Under the pieces are notes generated by a model, which searched no databases, was not told where the DNA came from, and worked only from the letters and a program-made list of their open reading frames with translations. DNA of 64,000 bases from Luteolibacter sp. SL250. Its GTDB lineage: Bacteria; Verrucomicrobiota; Verrucomicrobiia; Verrucomicrobiales; Akkermansiaceae. The stretch lies in the NCBI RefSeq assembly GCF_026625605.1, contig NZ_CP113054.1, positions 3,410,001 to 3,474,000 on the forward strand, read 5' to 3'. This document shows, one piece after another, positions 39,317-50,100 of this stretch; positions within the stretch are counted from its first letter, which is position 1; each line of letters begins with the position of its first letter. Made by a program: the position numbers and the translations under genes.

Positions 39317-40618
39317 ATGAACGAGAACCCTGATGCAGAAGGAAACACCACCCGCCGCGACTTTCTGAAAAGTTCCACGGGGATCCTGGGCGGCATTCCC
39401 GCATGGCTGGGCGCATCATCGCTTCTGCCGCCGGATCAAGCCCGTGCGGCCTCCACCGCCGCCGCCCAGCAGGAGAAAAGCATCATCGGAAACTACGGTA
39501 ACTGGGCTTCATCGCTGCGTCCCGCCATACCTTCCCTTTCTTTCCGTCATGACAGATGGAAAGACCTGGAATCCTGGCGGAAGGCGGCGCGGGAAAAGAC
39601 CTGGGAACTGCTTTCACCTCCGGTGCTGGAAAAACCGGAGGCGGTGGTGGACAGATCCTACACCTATGAAGGCCTCACCGTCGAGGAACTGAGCTGGCAG
39701 TTGCCCTATGGCAGGCGCACCCAGGCAATCCTCCTCAAACCCGAAGGTGCCAGGGAACCGCTGCCGGGCATCCTCGCGCTGCACGATCATGGCGGGAACA
39801 AGTACTTCGGCACGAGGAAGATCACCCGGACCTCCGCTGAAGCGCATCCGCTGCAGATCGAGCACCAGAAGAAATACTACAGCGGAATGGCGTGGGCGAA
39901 CGAGGTCGCCAGACGCGGCCATGTCGTGCTGGTCCATGACACCTTCGCCTTCGGCAGCCGACGGGTCCACTACGGGGATATGGAAGGCATTCCATGGGGT
40001 CCCCTCAATGTGGCGGGAAAGTCGGACGCTGATCCTGAGGACGGCGCGAACATCGCCGCCTACAACACATGGGCCGCCGAACATGAAAATGTCATGGCCA
40101 AGTCGCTGTTCTGCGCCGGCACGACCTGGCCGGGCGTGACCCTCGCGGAAGACAGGGCCGCCCTCGACGTGCTGTCTGCCCGCGCGGATGTGGACCCGGA
40201 CAAGATCGGCTGCGGGGGACTTTCCGGCGGTGGGCTGAGAACCGTCTATCTCACCGGCCTCGACGACCGGATCAAGTGCGCCGTCTGCATCGGTTTCATG
40301 TCCACCTGGGATGACTTCCTGTTGCACAAGGCATACACCCATACGTGGATGATCTACTGCCCCCTGTTGTCCAATTTCCTCGATTTCCCGGAGATCCTGG
40401 GCATCCGCCCTTCCGTCCCGGTCATGGTTCTGAACAACAGCCAGGACCAGCTCTTCACCTTGGAACAGATGAAGAAGGCGGACTCCATCCTGCGGGACAT
40501 CTACACGAAGGCGGACGCCGCTGACAGATACCGGTCGGGTTATCATGAGGGCCACCACAAGTTCGACCTCCCGATGCAGGAAGAGGCCTTCGGTTGGTTT
40601 GCCAGGTGGCTGGCATAA
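39317..40618 (+). CDS. Tat-exported alpha/beta hydrolase (dienelactone hydrolase/acetyl xylan esterase-like)
   Basis: The 433-residue protein has a Tat signal (TTRRDFLKSSTGILGG) and should be exported folded. The alpha/beta-hydrolase nucleophile elbow is GCGGLSGGGLRT, with a charged residue in NNSQDQLFT and the final His in EGHHKFDL. Length and pattern resemble esterases that deacylate polysaccharides. It is divergent from the sigma factor gene with 193 bases between, which probably holds both promoters. Confidence 0.8.
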   Translation: MNENPDAEGNTTRRDFLKSSTGILGGIPAWLGASSLLPPDQARAASTAAAQQEKSIIGNYGNWASSLRPAIPSLSFRHDRWKDLESWRKAAREKTWELLSPPVLEKPEAVVDRSYTYEGLTVEELSWQLPYGRRTQAILLKPEGAREPLPGILALHDHGGNKYFGTRKITRTSAEAHPLQIEHQKKYYSGMAWANEVARRGHVVLVHDTFAFGSRRVHYGDMEGIPWGPLNVAGKSDADPEDGANIAAYNTWAAEHENVMAKSLFCAGTTWPGVTLAEDRAALDVLSARADVDPDKIGCGGLSGGGLRTVYLTGLDDRIKCAVCIGFMSTWDDFLLHKAYTHTWMIYCPLLSNFLDFPEILGIRPSVPVMVLNNSQDQLFTLEQMKKADSILRDIYTKADAADRYRSGYHEGHHKFDLPMQEEAFGWFARWLA

Positions 40619-40724
40619 CCACCTTCCGGAGCAGGCATGTTCCGTTTTCCGGATCCTCCGCAGGCGGATCCCCCCGGGATATTCCAACAGCAGGACGGAA
40701 AACATCCGTTTTGATTGGAATGCC

Positions 40725-40746
40725 ATATCCCCGGTTCAGGGGATAT
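40725..40746 (+). repeat. short palindrome upstream of the delta-60 gene
   Basis: ATATCCCC (40725-40732) and GGGGATAT (40739-40746) are exact inverted repeats around GGTTCA. The 248 bases between the hydrolase and the giant gene hold nothing else I can support. The palindrome could be an operator or a hairpin. Confidence 0.4.
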
Positions 40747-40866
40747 CCGGAAATTTTCATCCAATACAAACTCCGTCGGATCGTTGTTACCCCGGCAAAG
40801 CATCCTGACACGAGCCTCCACGGCATCCGCCGCAACTCCCTTCCAACCTTCCCCGCCCTTCATCCC

Positions 40867-43800
40867 ATGAAAAGCGTCCTCCGCTCCTCCCTCATCCTAT
40901 CCGCGTTGCTCGTCCCCACTCCCTCCTCCGCGCAGACATGGCAGTCCCTCTCCGGGCAGATCTCCGGAACACCCGCCGGATCGGGCCCCCAGCGTTTCAC
41001 CGGGACGTCGTGGTTCGCAGGCACCACCACGGGCGACTACCGCTCCAATGACGGAGGGGTGACCTGGACCAATGTCTCCGGGAACCTGCTGGATTCATCC
41101 AACCGCATCATCACGGCGAACCACTATTTCAAGGCATCCTCCGGCCGTCTGTTCCGGATGGGGGATCTCGCCACCTGGGACAACCGCATCGGCAGTCCGG
41201 TCTGGTATTCCGACAGCAACGGAGCCTCGTGGACCGAAGTACCGACACCCTCCCCTTCCAGCTATCCGCCCGGCATCGGCTTCACGGGAATGACCGAGCA
41301 CCAGGGGGCGCTCTATGCCAGCGACCAGCTTGGCCAAGGAGTCTGGAAATCCACCGACAACGGCCTCACCTGGGCACCTGCCCGCAACGGGATCCCCGCC
41401 ACCCTCACCTGGCCCTACCAGGCGACCGTCCTCAGCGGCATCGCTTCCACATCCCAAGCGGTCTTCGCCACCGGTCCCTCCACGGGCATCTACCGCAGCA
41501 TGGATGGCGGGGCGAACTGGACGGCGGTCAACAACGGTCTCTCCTCCGCCTCCGCCCGGGACATCGTGACGCTGGATGATGGTACCATCTTCGCCGCGGT
41601 CCAGGATGCCAACATCTTCCGCAGCACCGACCAGGGGAACACCTGGACGAACGTCACCCAATCCCTTGGCCAGGGCAGCATCCGCAGCCTTGCCACCGAC
41701 GGCACGCGCATCTACGCCTTCACCAGCAGCCAGAACCTGCTGGAGTCCACGGATGGCGGAAACTCCTTCGCGAGGATCAATGGCGGCACTGCTCCCGCCT
41801 TCAGGGGTTCCAACGCACGGCAGCTCTCCATCGGCGGAAACACGCTCATCTACTCATCGACGACGGCGTTCTTCCGCATCGACCTCACCTCCGCGCCGCG
41901 GGTCGCCATCGCACCCGCGATCATCACCCAGCCGGAGAGCAAGGGCGTCAACGAAGGGGCAACCCTGACCCTGACCGCGAGCCACTCCAACGCCACCCTG
42001 CCGATCACCTACCAGTGGAAACTGGGCGGCAACATCATCTCCGGTGCCACCTCACGCACCTACACCGTCCCGTCCGCGTCCGCGGCCAACGCCGGAAGCT
42101 ACACGCTGGAGATCACCAATGGCGGCGGCACGGCGGTATCCAACGCGGCCACCGTGAACGTGGAACCCGCCACCCCCGGCCACATCGACTACTCCGTGCA
42201 GCCGCTCTCCGTCACCGGGCCGGTCCACGCCGTCGCCCGCGGGCAGGATGGCACCCTCTGGTTCGGCGGAGCGTTCGGCACGGTTTTCCCCAATACGCCC
42301 GGTCACCGGCTGACCCGCCTGCTGCCCGACGGGACGAGGGATCCCGCCTTCCTCCCTTCCACCACCACCATCACCACCAACGAAACACCCTACGCGATGC
42401 AGCCCCTCTCCGACGGCTCCGTCCTCGTCGGAGGAGGCGGCACCTCCAGCCAATACCTGCGCAAGGTGCTGCCGGATGGTTCCATCGACCATGCCTTTGA
42501 CTGGCCCAATGAGCTGGGTGGCACGACTTACGCCATCCGCCCAGGCCCAGGGGACACCACCTACGTGGCAGGCAGCTACGGCATCCATCGCATCTTCAAC
42601 CACAACGGTGGCATCGACTTTTCATTCAACCCGCCCAACACCGGCGATTTCGTCCGCTCCTTCGTCATCGCGCCGGACGGAAAGCTCATCATCGCCGGAG
42701 AGTTCAACACGGTGAACGGACTCCAGCGAGGCCGCATCGCCCGCCTCCATCCCGACGGCACGCTGGATCTCACCTTCGATACGGGCGGCACTTCCAACAA
42801 TGGCTTCAATGGCGACCTGAACACCATCGCCCTCCAGAAGGATGGTTCCATTGTCGCCACGGGGGACTTCACCAGCTACCGTGGCACGAACATCGCACGC
42901 GTCGCCCGCATCCTGCCGACCGGTGCCATTGATGGCTCGTTCACGCCGCCGACCTTCGTGAGCGGAAACAACGGCCGGGTCCTCACACTGGCTCTCGATG
43001 GCCAGGACCGAATCCTCCTCGGCGGAGCCTTCACCCAGGTCAACGGCACAACCCGCAACAACATCGCCCGCCTGAACACGGACGGCACGCTCGACACCAG
43101 CTTTCCGGGACGCCCCGCGGCCCAGACCATCAATACCCTCCACGCCCAACCGGACGGCAACATCCTCGTTGGTGCCGCCAATACCTTCCACCTCCTCACT
43201 GGCGCGGCTCCTGCCTATCCCTCCATCCGCAGCTTCCCGGGGGATGTGACCGCTTCCCCGGGACAGCAGGCAACTTTCACCGTCACCCTTGCGGGCCCCG
43301 CATCCGGAGCCATCTACGAATGGTTCAAGGACGGCCAGATCATTTCCGGACAATCCTCAGCTTCACTTGTGATCCCGTCCGTATCCACGTCGGACGCGGC
43401 CCGCTACCACGTGCGTGTGACCATCGGCGGCACGGTGCTGGTCAGCCAGTCCAGCCGCCTCAACATCGGAGGAGCACCTTACATCATCCATCCACCGTCC
43501 GCAGCCCCCGGCTACCTGGGTTACCGGCACCACCTGTCCGCCCAGGCGGGTGGCACCGGTCCGCTCACCTACCAGTGGTACAAGAACGGTTCCGCCCTTT
43601 CCGGCGCGGCGAACGCGGGCTACTTCTTCCCCGCCCTCACCGCCGCTGACGCAGGGAACTATTTCCTCCGTATCACCGGCCCGGGCGGCAGCACGGACAC
43701 CCCCACCTTTTACCTCTCCGTCCTCCCCCGCCACGGCACCGTGGATCCTTCATTCCGCTTTGGATTCACACCGACTTCACCCACCAGCGGCAGCTACAAC

Positions 43801-46800
43801 ACCATCCTCACCCTGCCGGATGGCAGCCACCTCGCGGGCGGCTCGTTCAGCTCCGCCGCGACCGGCACCCGCACGCTCTTCCGGCTCTTCCCGGACGGCA
43901 CCATCGACACCAGTTTCGATTCCAGTCCCCTGGACATCAGCGGCACGGTGAAGTGGCTCTTCCGCCTGCCGGACGGAAAGATCATCGTCGGTTCCGAGTT
44001 CGGCGCCATCCGCCTCAATGCGGACCTGACGAAGGACGACCAATTCAGCTTCACCAACATCGGCACCGGCGGCGGCAGCGCCATCGCCGCCATGGCCCTC
44101 CTTTCCGATGGCCGCCTGCTTGTCCAGGCAGGTGCCTCCGCCACCGTGTCCGGCCATCCTTCAAAGCTGTTCCGGACGAAGGTCACCGGGGCCATCGACC
44201 CGCTTTTCGCGCCGGTCTCCCTGACTCCAGCCGCCTCCGTCACCGCGATCTCCCAGGACACCTCCGGCCGCATCCTCCTCGGCGGCTCCTTCACCCATGT
44301 CGCGGGACAAACCCGGAACCGTGTCGCACGCCTGGACGCGGAAGGCGTGCTCGATCCGCAATTCGCCGGTCCCGGAGCGTTCGCCACCTCCAGCGGCATC
44401 CCTCGCATCAACGCGATCACCGCCGGAGCGGATGGCTCCGTCTTCATCGGCGGAGAGAACATCACTCTCATTGGCGCGGCTCCCGCCGGGCGGGTCGCGA
44501 AGTTCGACGCCATCACCGGTGCCCACATCCCGTCCTTCTTCCCGTCATCTTTCACCGGGGTGGTCCATGCGCTGCGGGTCCTGCCGGACGGCCGCCTTTC
44601 CCTGGCCGGAAACATCACCATGGACGCCCAGGGCAACCGCACGGTCCATGAAGTCCTCCACCCCAACGGTGCCCGCGACCGCCGTGGATTCGGCGCGACC
44701 ACCGGGCACTCCGCCGCCACCGGCCCGGCCCTCATGATGGCACCGTCCACCAACGGCACCCACATCCTGGCAGGTACCTTCACCGATGAGGCGACCTCAC
44801 ATTCCTACTTCGTCCGCTACTTCACCGCTGACACCGAACTTGCCTTCTCCACCCACCCCGTGACGGCAACCGCCACCACCCCGGCGAACACGGTGAACCT
44901 CAACGCCAACGTCACCCTCACGTCCACCGCGCTGGGAACCGGGGCGATCACCTACCAATGGTATCTCAACGGCGAGCCTATCTCCGGAGCGAATGCCGCC
45001 ACCCTCACCCGCAATCCCGTCCAGCGGGCGCATGAAGGCACCTACACGGTCAGCGCCACCAATACCTCCGGCACCGTGACCAGCCGCCCCATGTATCTGG
45101 ATGTGCTGGCGGAGCCGGAGATCTCCGGGGACATCTCCCTCACCTACAACACCAGCGGCTCCACCGCCACGCTCACCGGCACGGCCAAAGGCGCCCCCAC
45201 CCTTTCCTATGCCTGGCAGAAAGACGGCGTCACCATCGCCAACGTCAGCGGCAGGATCACCGGAGCGACCTCCACCACCCTCGTCATCAGCAACCTCGCG
45301 GAGACGGATTCCGGGGCCTACCGCCTGGTCGTCACCAATGCCCATGGCGTGACCCGCAGCACCGCGGCGAACATCGCCGTCACCGGACTTGCCGGATCCA
45401 TCGACACGTCGTGGTCGAGTCCGAATCCATTCATCGATAGTGCCACCGATTCCCACCCCGCGCGCCTGCTCCCCGTCCCGGGAGGTAGCTTCTTCATCGG
45501 CGCGAGCTACTTCGGCTTTGCCGGAGTTTCCGGCACCCAGCGCTATGCCGCCCAGTTCGACGCCACAGGCACCCGGCTCACTGGTTTCACCCACAACTCC
45601 GTCTCCCCGCTGCAGAGCTACGGGAAGATCCGCTGGGCCGTCCACCCGGATGGCATCCTCTACGCCTCCGCGAACATCGGCAGCAGCTCCGCCATTTTCC
45701 GCTTCAATTCCAACGGAACCGCAACCGCCTGCGGGGACCTTGCCGGCATCATCGAAGACATCGCCTTCGACGCCTCCGGCAGGCTCCTCATCGCCACCGC
45801 CAGCATCAGCAACGGCAATCTGCGGCGCTACACGGTTAACACGACGGCCAACACGTTCGCCCTCGATGCGACCTTCAACCAGGTGAACACCGGCAGCATC
45901 TGGGGTCTCTACCCCTCACCCGCCACCGGCGGTTGGTATGTCGTGGGGCCGAACGTCACCACTGCCAACAACCCCGGCCTCTCCAACGCCCACGCCACCA
46001 CCTACATCGTCCGCGTCGGCCAGGACGGCATCATCGATCCGACCTTCAGCCACAACGCTTCCGGGCAGTCCGGTTTCAGTTCGCGTCCCTTCCTCGTCGA
46101 AGCACCCGGCGGAAAGGTCCACTTCCGCAACCTCCGCCTGACGTCCACCGGTGCCCGGGAGACTTCCGGTTGGAATGAAACGACCATCCCGCTCAACGCC
46201 TACCGGGGCTTTTTCCAGACTGACGGAAAGCTCATCGTCGCAGGCACCAACACGGTCCGCCGCCTCCTGGACAACGGCACGCTCGATCCGGCGTTCAGCG
46301 CGCCCGTGGTGGCAGGTGAAATCACCGACATCCTCTCCACCGCCACCGGCCATCTCTACGCCATCGGCAACTTCAATGCCACCGCTGCGACCAACAACCG
46401 TGTCGATCTGATCCGACTCAACATCGAATCTCCCGACATCGGCTTTACCACCGCCCACACCAACCTCACCGTCCCTACCGGGCAGGCCGCCACCTTCACC
46501 GCGACCACCTACGGCACCGGCATCACCTACAAGTGGTACCATGACGGCATGCTGGTTGCAAACGGCGGCCGCTACTCCGGAGCGGGAACCGCCAGCCTGA
46601 CCATCGCCAACACCACGACCGGTGACAATGGATCCGTCCGGTTGGAAATCTCCAACTCCGCCGGCATCCGCTCCCGGACCGCCACGCTCACCGTGGAGCC
46701 ACCACCCGCCGCCGGCTTCAGCGCCTGGTCCGCCCTGCTCAACGTGCCTGCCGACAAGCGCGGCCTGCTCGATACCCCCGCCGGTGATGGGATTTCGAAC

Positions 46801-47103
46801 CTCATCAAGTTCGCCCTTGGCCTGACTCCCGCCATCCCCGCCGGCAGCGCGTCCACCGCTGGTTCCACCGCCGTCTCCGGCACCGCCTACCCCACCGTTG
46901 TCTTCAACCGCCGCAAAGACATCGGGGACGTCACCATCGAGGTCCTCGCCGCCTCCGATCTCCCTGTCATCCCGTCGATCCCAACCCAGGTCGTCAGCAC
47001 CACCGACAACGGCGACGGCACGGAAACCGTCGTCGTCCGCACCAACCTCCCCGTCTCCGCCGCCAGCAAGCAGTTCTTCACCATCAAGGTCACGCACCCC
47101 TGA
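40867..47103 (+). CDS. giant secreted protein: BNR-like propeller, delta-60 repeats and Ig-like domains
   Basis: The ATG at 40867 starts a signal peptide (KSVLRSSLILSALLVPTPSSA), giving 2078 residues; the frame is open to 40594 but that part overlaps the hydrolase. Residues about 25-350 are a BNR/sialidase-like propeller (WKSTDNGLTWAPARNG, IYRSMDGGANWTAV). Then come Ig-like domains (ITYQWKLGGNIISGAT, LTYQWYKNGSALSGAAN, ITYKWYHDGMLV) alternating with delta-60 repeats (RGRIARLHPDGTLDLTF, RNRVARLDAEGVLDPQF). The protein is secreted and could act in adhesion or matrix building. There is no sorting tail. A short degraded copy of its last coding segment appears at 52303-52339. Confidence 0.85.
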   Translation: MKSVLRSSLILSALLVPTPSSAQTWQSLSGQISGTPAGSGPQRFTGTSWFAGTTTGDYRSNDGGVTWTNVSGNLLDSSNRIITANHYFKASSGRLFRMGDLATWDNRIGSPVWYSDSNGASWTEVPTPSPSSYPPGIGFTGMTEHQGALYASDQLGQGVWKSTDNGLTWAPARNGIPATLTWPYQATVLSGIASTSQAVFATGPSTGIYRSMDGGANWTAVNNGLSSASARDIVTLDDGTIFAAVQDANIFRSTDQGNTWTNVTQSLGQGSIRSLATDGTRIYAFTSSQNLLESTDGGNSFARINGGTAPAFRGSNARQLSIGGNTLIYSSTTAFFRIDLTSAPRVAIAPAIITQPESKGVNEGATLTLTASHSNATLPITYQWKLGGNIISGATSRTYTVPSASAANAGSYTLEITNGGGTAVSNAATVNVEPATPGHIDYSVQPLSVTGPVHAVARGQDGTLWFGGAFGTVFPNTPGHRLTRLLPDGTRDPAFLPSTTTITTNETPYAMQPLSDGSVLVGGGGTSSQYLRKVLPDGSIDHAFDWPNELGGTTYAIRPGPGDTTYVAGSYGIHRIFNHNGGIDFSFNPPNTGDFVRSFVIAPDGKLIIAGEFNTVNGLQRGRIARLHPDGTLDLTFDTGGTSNNGFNGDLNTIALQKDGSIVATGDFTSYRGTNIARVARILPTGAIDGSFTPPTFVSGNNGRVLTLALDGQDRILLGGAFTQVNGTTRNNIARLNTDGTLDTSFPGRPAAQTINTLHAQPDGNILVGAANTFHLLTGAAPAYPSIRSFPGDVTASPGQQATFTVTLAGPASGAIYEWFKDGQIISGQSSASLVIPSVSTSDAARYHVRVTIGGTVLVSQSSRLNIGGAPYIIHPPSAAPGYLGYRHHLSAQAGGTGPLTYQWYKNGSALSGAANAGYFFPALTAADAGNYFLRITGPGGSTDTPTFYLSVLPRHGTVDPSFRFGFTPTSPTSGSYNTILTLPDGSHLAGGSFSSAATGTRTLFRLFPDGTIDTSFDSSPLDISGTVKWLFRLPDGKIIVGSEFGAIRLNADLTKDDQFSFTNIGTGGGSAIAAMALLSDGRLLVQAGASATVSGHPSKLFRTKVTGAIDPLFAPVSLTPAASVTAISQDTSGRILLGGSFTHVAGQTRNRVARLDAEGVLDPQFAGPGAFATSSGIPRINAITAGADGSVFIGGENITLIGAAPAGRVAKFDAITGAHIPSFFPSSFTGVVHALRVLPDGRLSLAGNITMDAQGNRTVHEVLHPNGARDRRGFGATTGHSAATGPALMMAPSTNGTHILAGTFTDEATSHSYFVRYFTADTELAFSTHPVTATATTPANTVNLNANVTLTSTALGTGAITYQWYLNGEPISGANAATLTRNPVQRAHEGTYTVSATNTSGTVTSRPMYLDVLAEPEISGDISLTYNTSGSTATLTGTAKGAPTLSYAWQKDGVTIANVSGRITGATSTTLVISNLAETDSGAYRLVVTNAHGVTRSTAANIAVTGLAGSIDTSWSSPNPFIDSATDSHPARLLPVPGGSFFIGASYFGFAGVSGTQRYAAQFDATGTRLTGFTHNSVSPLQSYGKIRWAVHPDGILYASANIGSSSAIFRFNSNGTATACGDLAGIIEDIAFDASGRLLIATASISNGNLRRYTVNTTANTFALDATFNQVNTGSIWGLYPSPATGGWYVVGPNVTTANNPGLSNAHATTYIVRVGQDGIIDPTFSHNASGQSGFSSRPFLVEAPGGKVHFRNLRLTSTGARETSGWNETTIPLNAYRGFFQTDGKLIVAGTNTVRRLLDNGTLDPAFSAPVVAGEITDILSTATGHLYAIGNFNATAATNNRVDLIRLNIESPDIGFTTAHTNLTVPTGQAATFTATTYGTGITYKWYHDGMLVANGGRYSGAGTASLTIANTTTGDNGSVRLEISNSAGIRSRTATLTVEPPPAAGFSAWSALLNVPADKRGLLDTPAGDGISNLIKFALGLTPAIPAGSASTAGSTAVSGTAYPTVVFNRRKDIGDVTIEVLAASDLPVIPSIPTQVVSTTDNGDGTETVVVRTNLPVSAASKQFFTIKVTHP

Positions 47104-47151
47104 AACGCCGGGCAGGTCCGGACTCGATCCCACAGACGGATGACGGGCTGC

Positions 47152-50100
47152 TCACTTCCTCTTCCGGCGCATGGCCAAACCGAGACCACTGATGGAAACC
47201 AGCAGGAAGGCGGATGGTTCGGGGATGATGAATCCCGGGACGATCTCGCCGTTGAGGCCGGAACTCCACTGCGCGGTGTAAGTGTTGCCGTCGCCGAAGG
47301 GATTGACGAAGAAGATCGAGTCAAGCTGGGGGGTGGTCAGGCCGGAGTTGCTGGTTCCGAAGATGACCTGATCGGTGCCGCCACCGGTGGTGGCGGTACC
47401 AGTCCAGTTGAGGATGTTCACACTGCCGCCCCAAACGACCCCGCTGGAGTCCGCGAACTGAAGGATGGACGCACCGTCGGCGAGATTGATGGTGTTACCC
47501 AGACCGGTAAGGCTGAGGGTACCGGCGGTTTCACTGAATCCTTTGGTGTTGAGGGTGCTCCCGTTGATCAGGCTGATCGCCGCGGAATCCAGGATCCGTT
47601 GGCTGGCTCCCAGTTCGAGCGACGCGCCGTCGTTGATCTGGATCGAAGTGGAGGCGTTGATGGCTGCGGTCACATTCAGGACGCCGCTGTTGACGACGGT
47701 CGCACCCGTGTAGGCCTTGTCGGCTCCGGTCAGGCTGGTGATACCGGTGGCGGTGTTTGCCACTTCCAGCGAACCGGCGCCGGTGATGGCCTGGGAAAGG
47801 GTGAGCGTGCCGCTGCGTGCCGTCCTGAGGGTGGCACCGTCGGAAATCGAGATGGCGCTGGACGCCGACAGGCTTCCGTTCGCACCACCCGCGCCGATCT
47901 GCAGCGTTCCGCTCTGGATGTTGGTGGCTCCGGTGTAGGTGGCGGCTGCGGAGAGAGTCAGTTTACCCAGGCCGGTCTTGTTGAGGGTGGCGGCGCTGGA
48001 GGAGCCGTTCGCAACGGCCACTCCGATGAGCATGTCCGCTCCCCCGCCGCCGATGTTGAAGGTCCGGGTCGTGGCACCCGTCGCGGTCTTCGCCAGGTCG
48101 ACCGAAGTGCTGCCGGTCGTACCGCCGGTGGCGTCGAAGACAATGCCGGAAGTGGAGCTGCCGGTGGTGGTCACATCACCATCGAGCGTCACCTTGCTGC
48201 CGCCGATACCGGCCCGCAGGACGATGTTGCTGCCTTCCAGGTTGAGCCCACCGCTGCCGACGTTGATGACACTCTGCTCGGCGTTGTTGCCGAACACGAT
48301 GAAGCCGTCGCTGATCTGCGCGAGGGTCGGCGCACCGGTCGCGGAGGTCGAAGTTCTCGACATATTGATCAGATTCAGCGTGTTCGCGGTGAACAACGTG
48401 CCGCTGCCGCCGAAGAAGCTCGCGCCGCTACCACCGGTGAAGGTGGCGGTTCCGGTGATTTCCACACCCGTCTCCGCGGCGTTGTTGCCGTTGTTGTAGT
48501 GGCCGGTGCCGGAGACCGAGAGCGTGGTGAACTTTTCATCGAGCGCCGAGAAACCAATATTGGGAACCCCGGCGGTGGTGTTGAAGGTGCCCGCGGTGAG
48601 GGTCACCGCGGCGGTGTCCGCGATCTGGTTGTCGGCGGAGAACGAGAGGTTGCCTCCGTTGATGAGGATATCCCCGGTGAGGGCCGTCACACCTGCGGTT
48701 TTGCCCAAGGTCAGCGAGCCTGCTGTCACGGTCGTCGGGCCGGTGAACGTGTTCGCCGCCGATCCGGACAGCGTCATGTTCGAAGTGGCTGAGTTCTGGA
48801 GGAGACTGGTGATGTTCGAACCAAGGACGCCGTTGATGGTGGCGACACCGGTGCCGCTGCCGGAGTTGACGAGCGTGCCGGTGGTGGTGAGTCCGCCGGT
48901 GGAAATGGTGATGCCCCCAGCGGCGTTCGCTTTCAATTCAAGGTTGGAGGTGCCACTGACGCCGCCGGAGATCGTGAGCAGGTTCGCCGAGTTGTTGGTG
49001 AAGGTCTGGTTCCCCGCCAGGATGACCGGCGCACTGATGGCCACCGTGCCACCCGCCGACGAATTGACGGTGATGCCTTCGCTGGCAGAGCTGGGGCCGA
49101 TGGTCAGCGCCGAGGAACCGACGCCGGAGGCGATGGTCAGCGCGTTGGCGACCTGCGAGTCGATGAACAGCGACTTGATCGCGAAATCCCGGCCGAGCGT
49201 GACGGTGCGCGTGGCGCTGGCGAGGTTGGTGGCCTGGATGTGCAACTCCGTGCCAGCGTCAGGAGCGGCGAAGGCATTGACGGTGCCCGCGGCGTCCGTG
49301 CTGAAATTGGAGTTGTTGGTGTTTCCGCCGGTGAAGGTGGAGAAGTTGTTGTCCTGGGAGCCGTTGAAATAAAGGACGGTGGGAGCCGCGGAAGCGGCGG
49401 TGACGTTCAGCACCAGAGAGGTCCCGAGATTGGTGAGGGAGATCTGGGAGCCGCCGAAGTTCCCGGTCGTCTGGTCCAGCACGAAGCCACCACCGGCGTT
49501 AAGACCGCCGTTGGCGGAGGTCATGATCGTGCGGGTCCCAGCCGTCAGTTGGCCGATCGCGTTGGCGTTGATCGTGACCGGCCCGGAGCCAATGGAAACC
49601 AGACCGCTGCCGATATCCACCAGGTCGGACGTCGAGCCGAGCAAGTCCACCTTGAAAGCACTTGCCACACTGCTGGAGAAGCTCAGCACGTTCGAGGCCG
49701 GGGTGGTGGTATTTAGAAGCAGAGTGTTGATGCCACCGCTCTGGAGCGAAAGCGAGCTGTTGTCGCCGATGGTGATCACCGGACTTCCGGAAGTGCCGAT
49801 GGCGTTGTTCCCGGCCGCACGCAGGGTGCCGCCGTTCACATTGATCGTGCCGCCCGCGAGTGAAGCGTCGGCGCCAAGCGAGAGGATTCCCTGGGTGATG
49901 GTGATCGGTGCGGTGAAAGTCTGCGCGCCGAGCAGCGTCATGCCGGAGGTCGCGCTGTTCTGGATGAGCCCGGTCACATTGGACCCGATAACGCTGGAAA
50001 TGGTGATCTCGCTGGTGCCGGTGACGGTGGCGTTGGTGATCGTGCCGGTGTTGTTGATGGAGCCACCGGAGAAGGTCACGGGAGACGCGCCCGCCGCATT

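Noticed and set aside
40594-40866. Extended N terminus of the giant delta-60 protein
   Set aside because: It overlaps the hydrolase end; a signal peptide starts at 40867.
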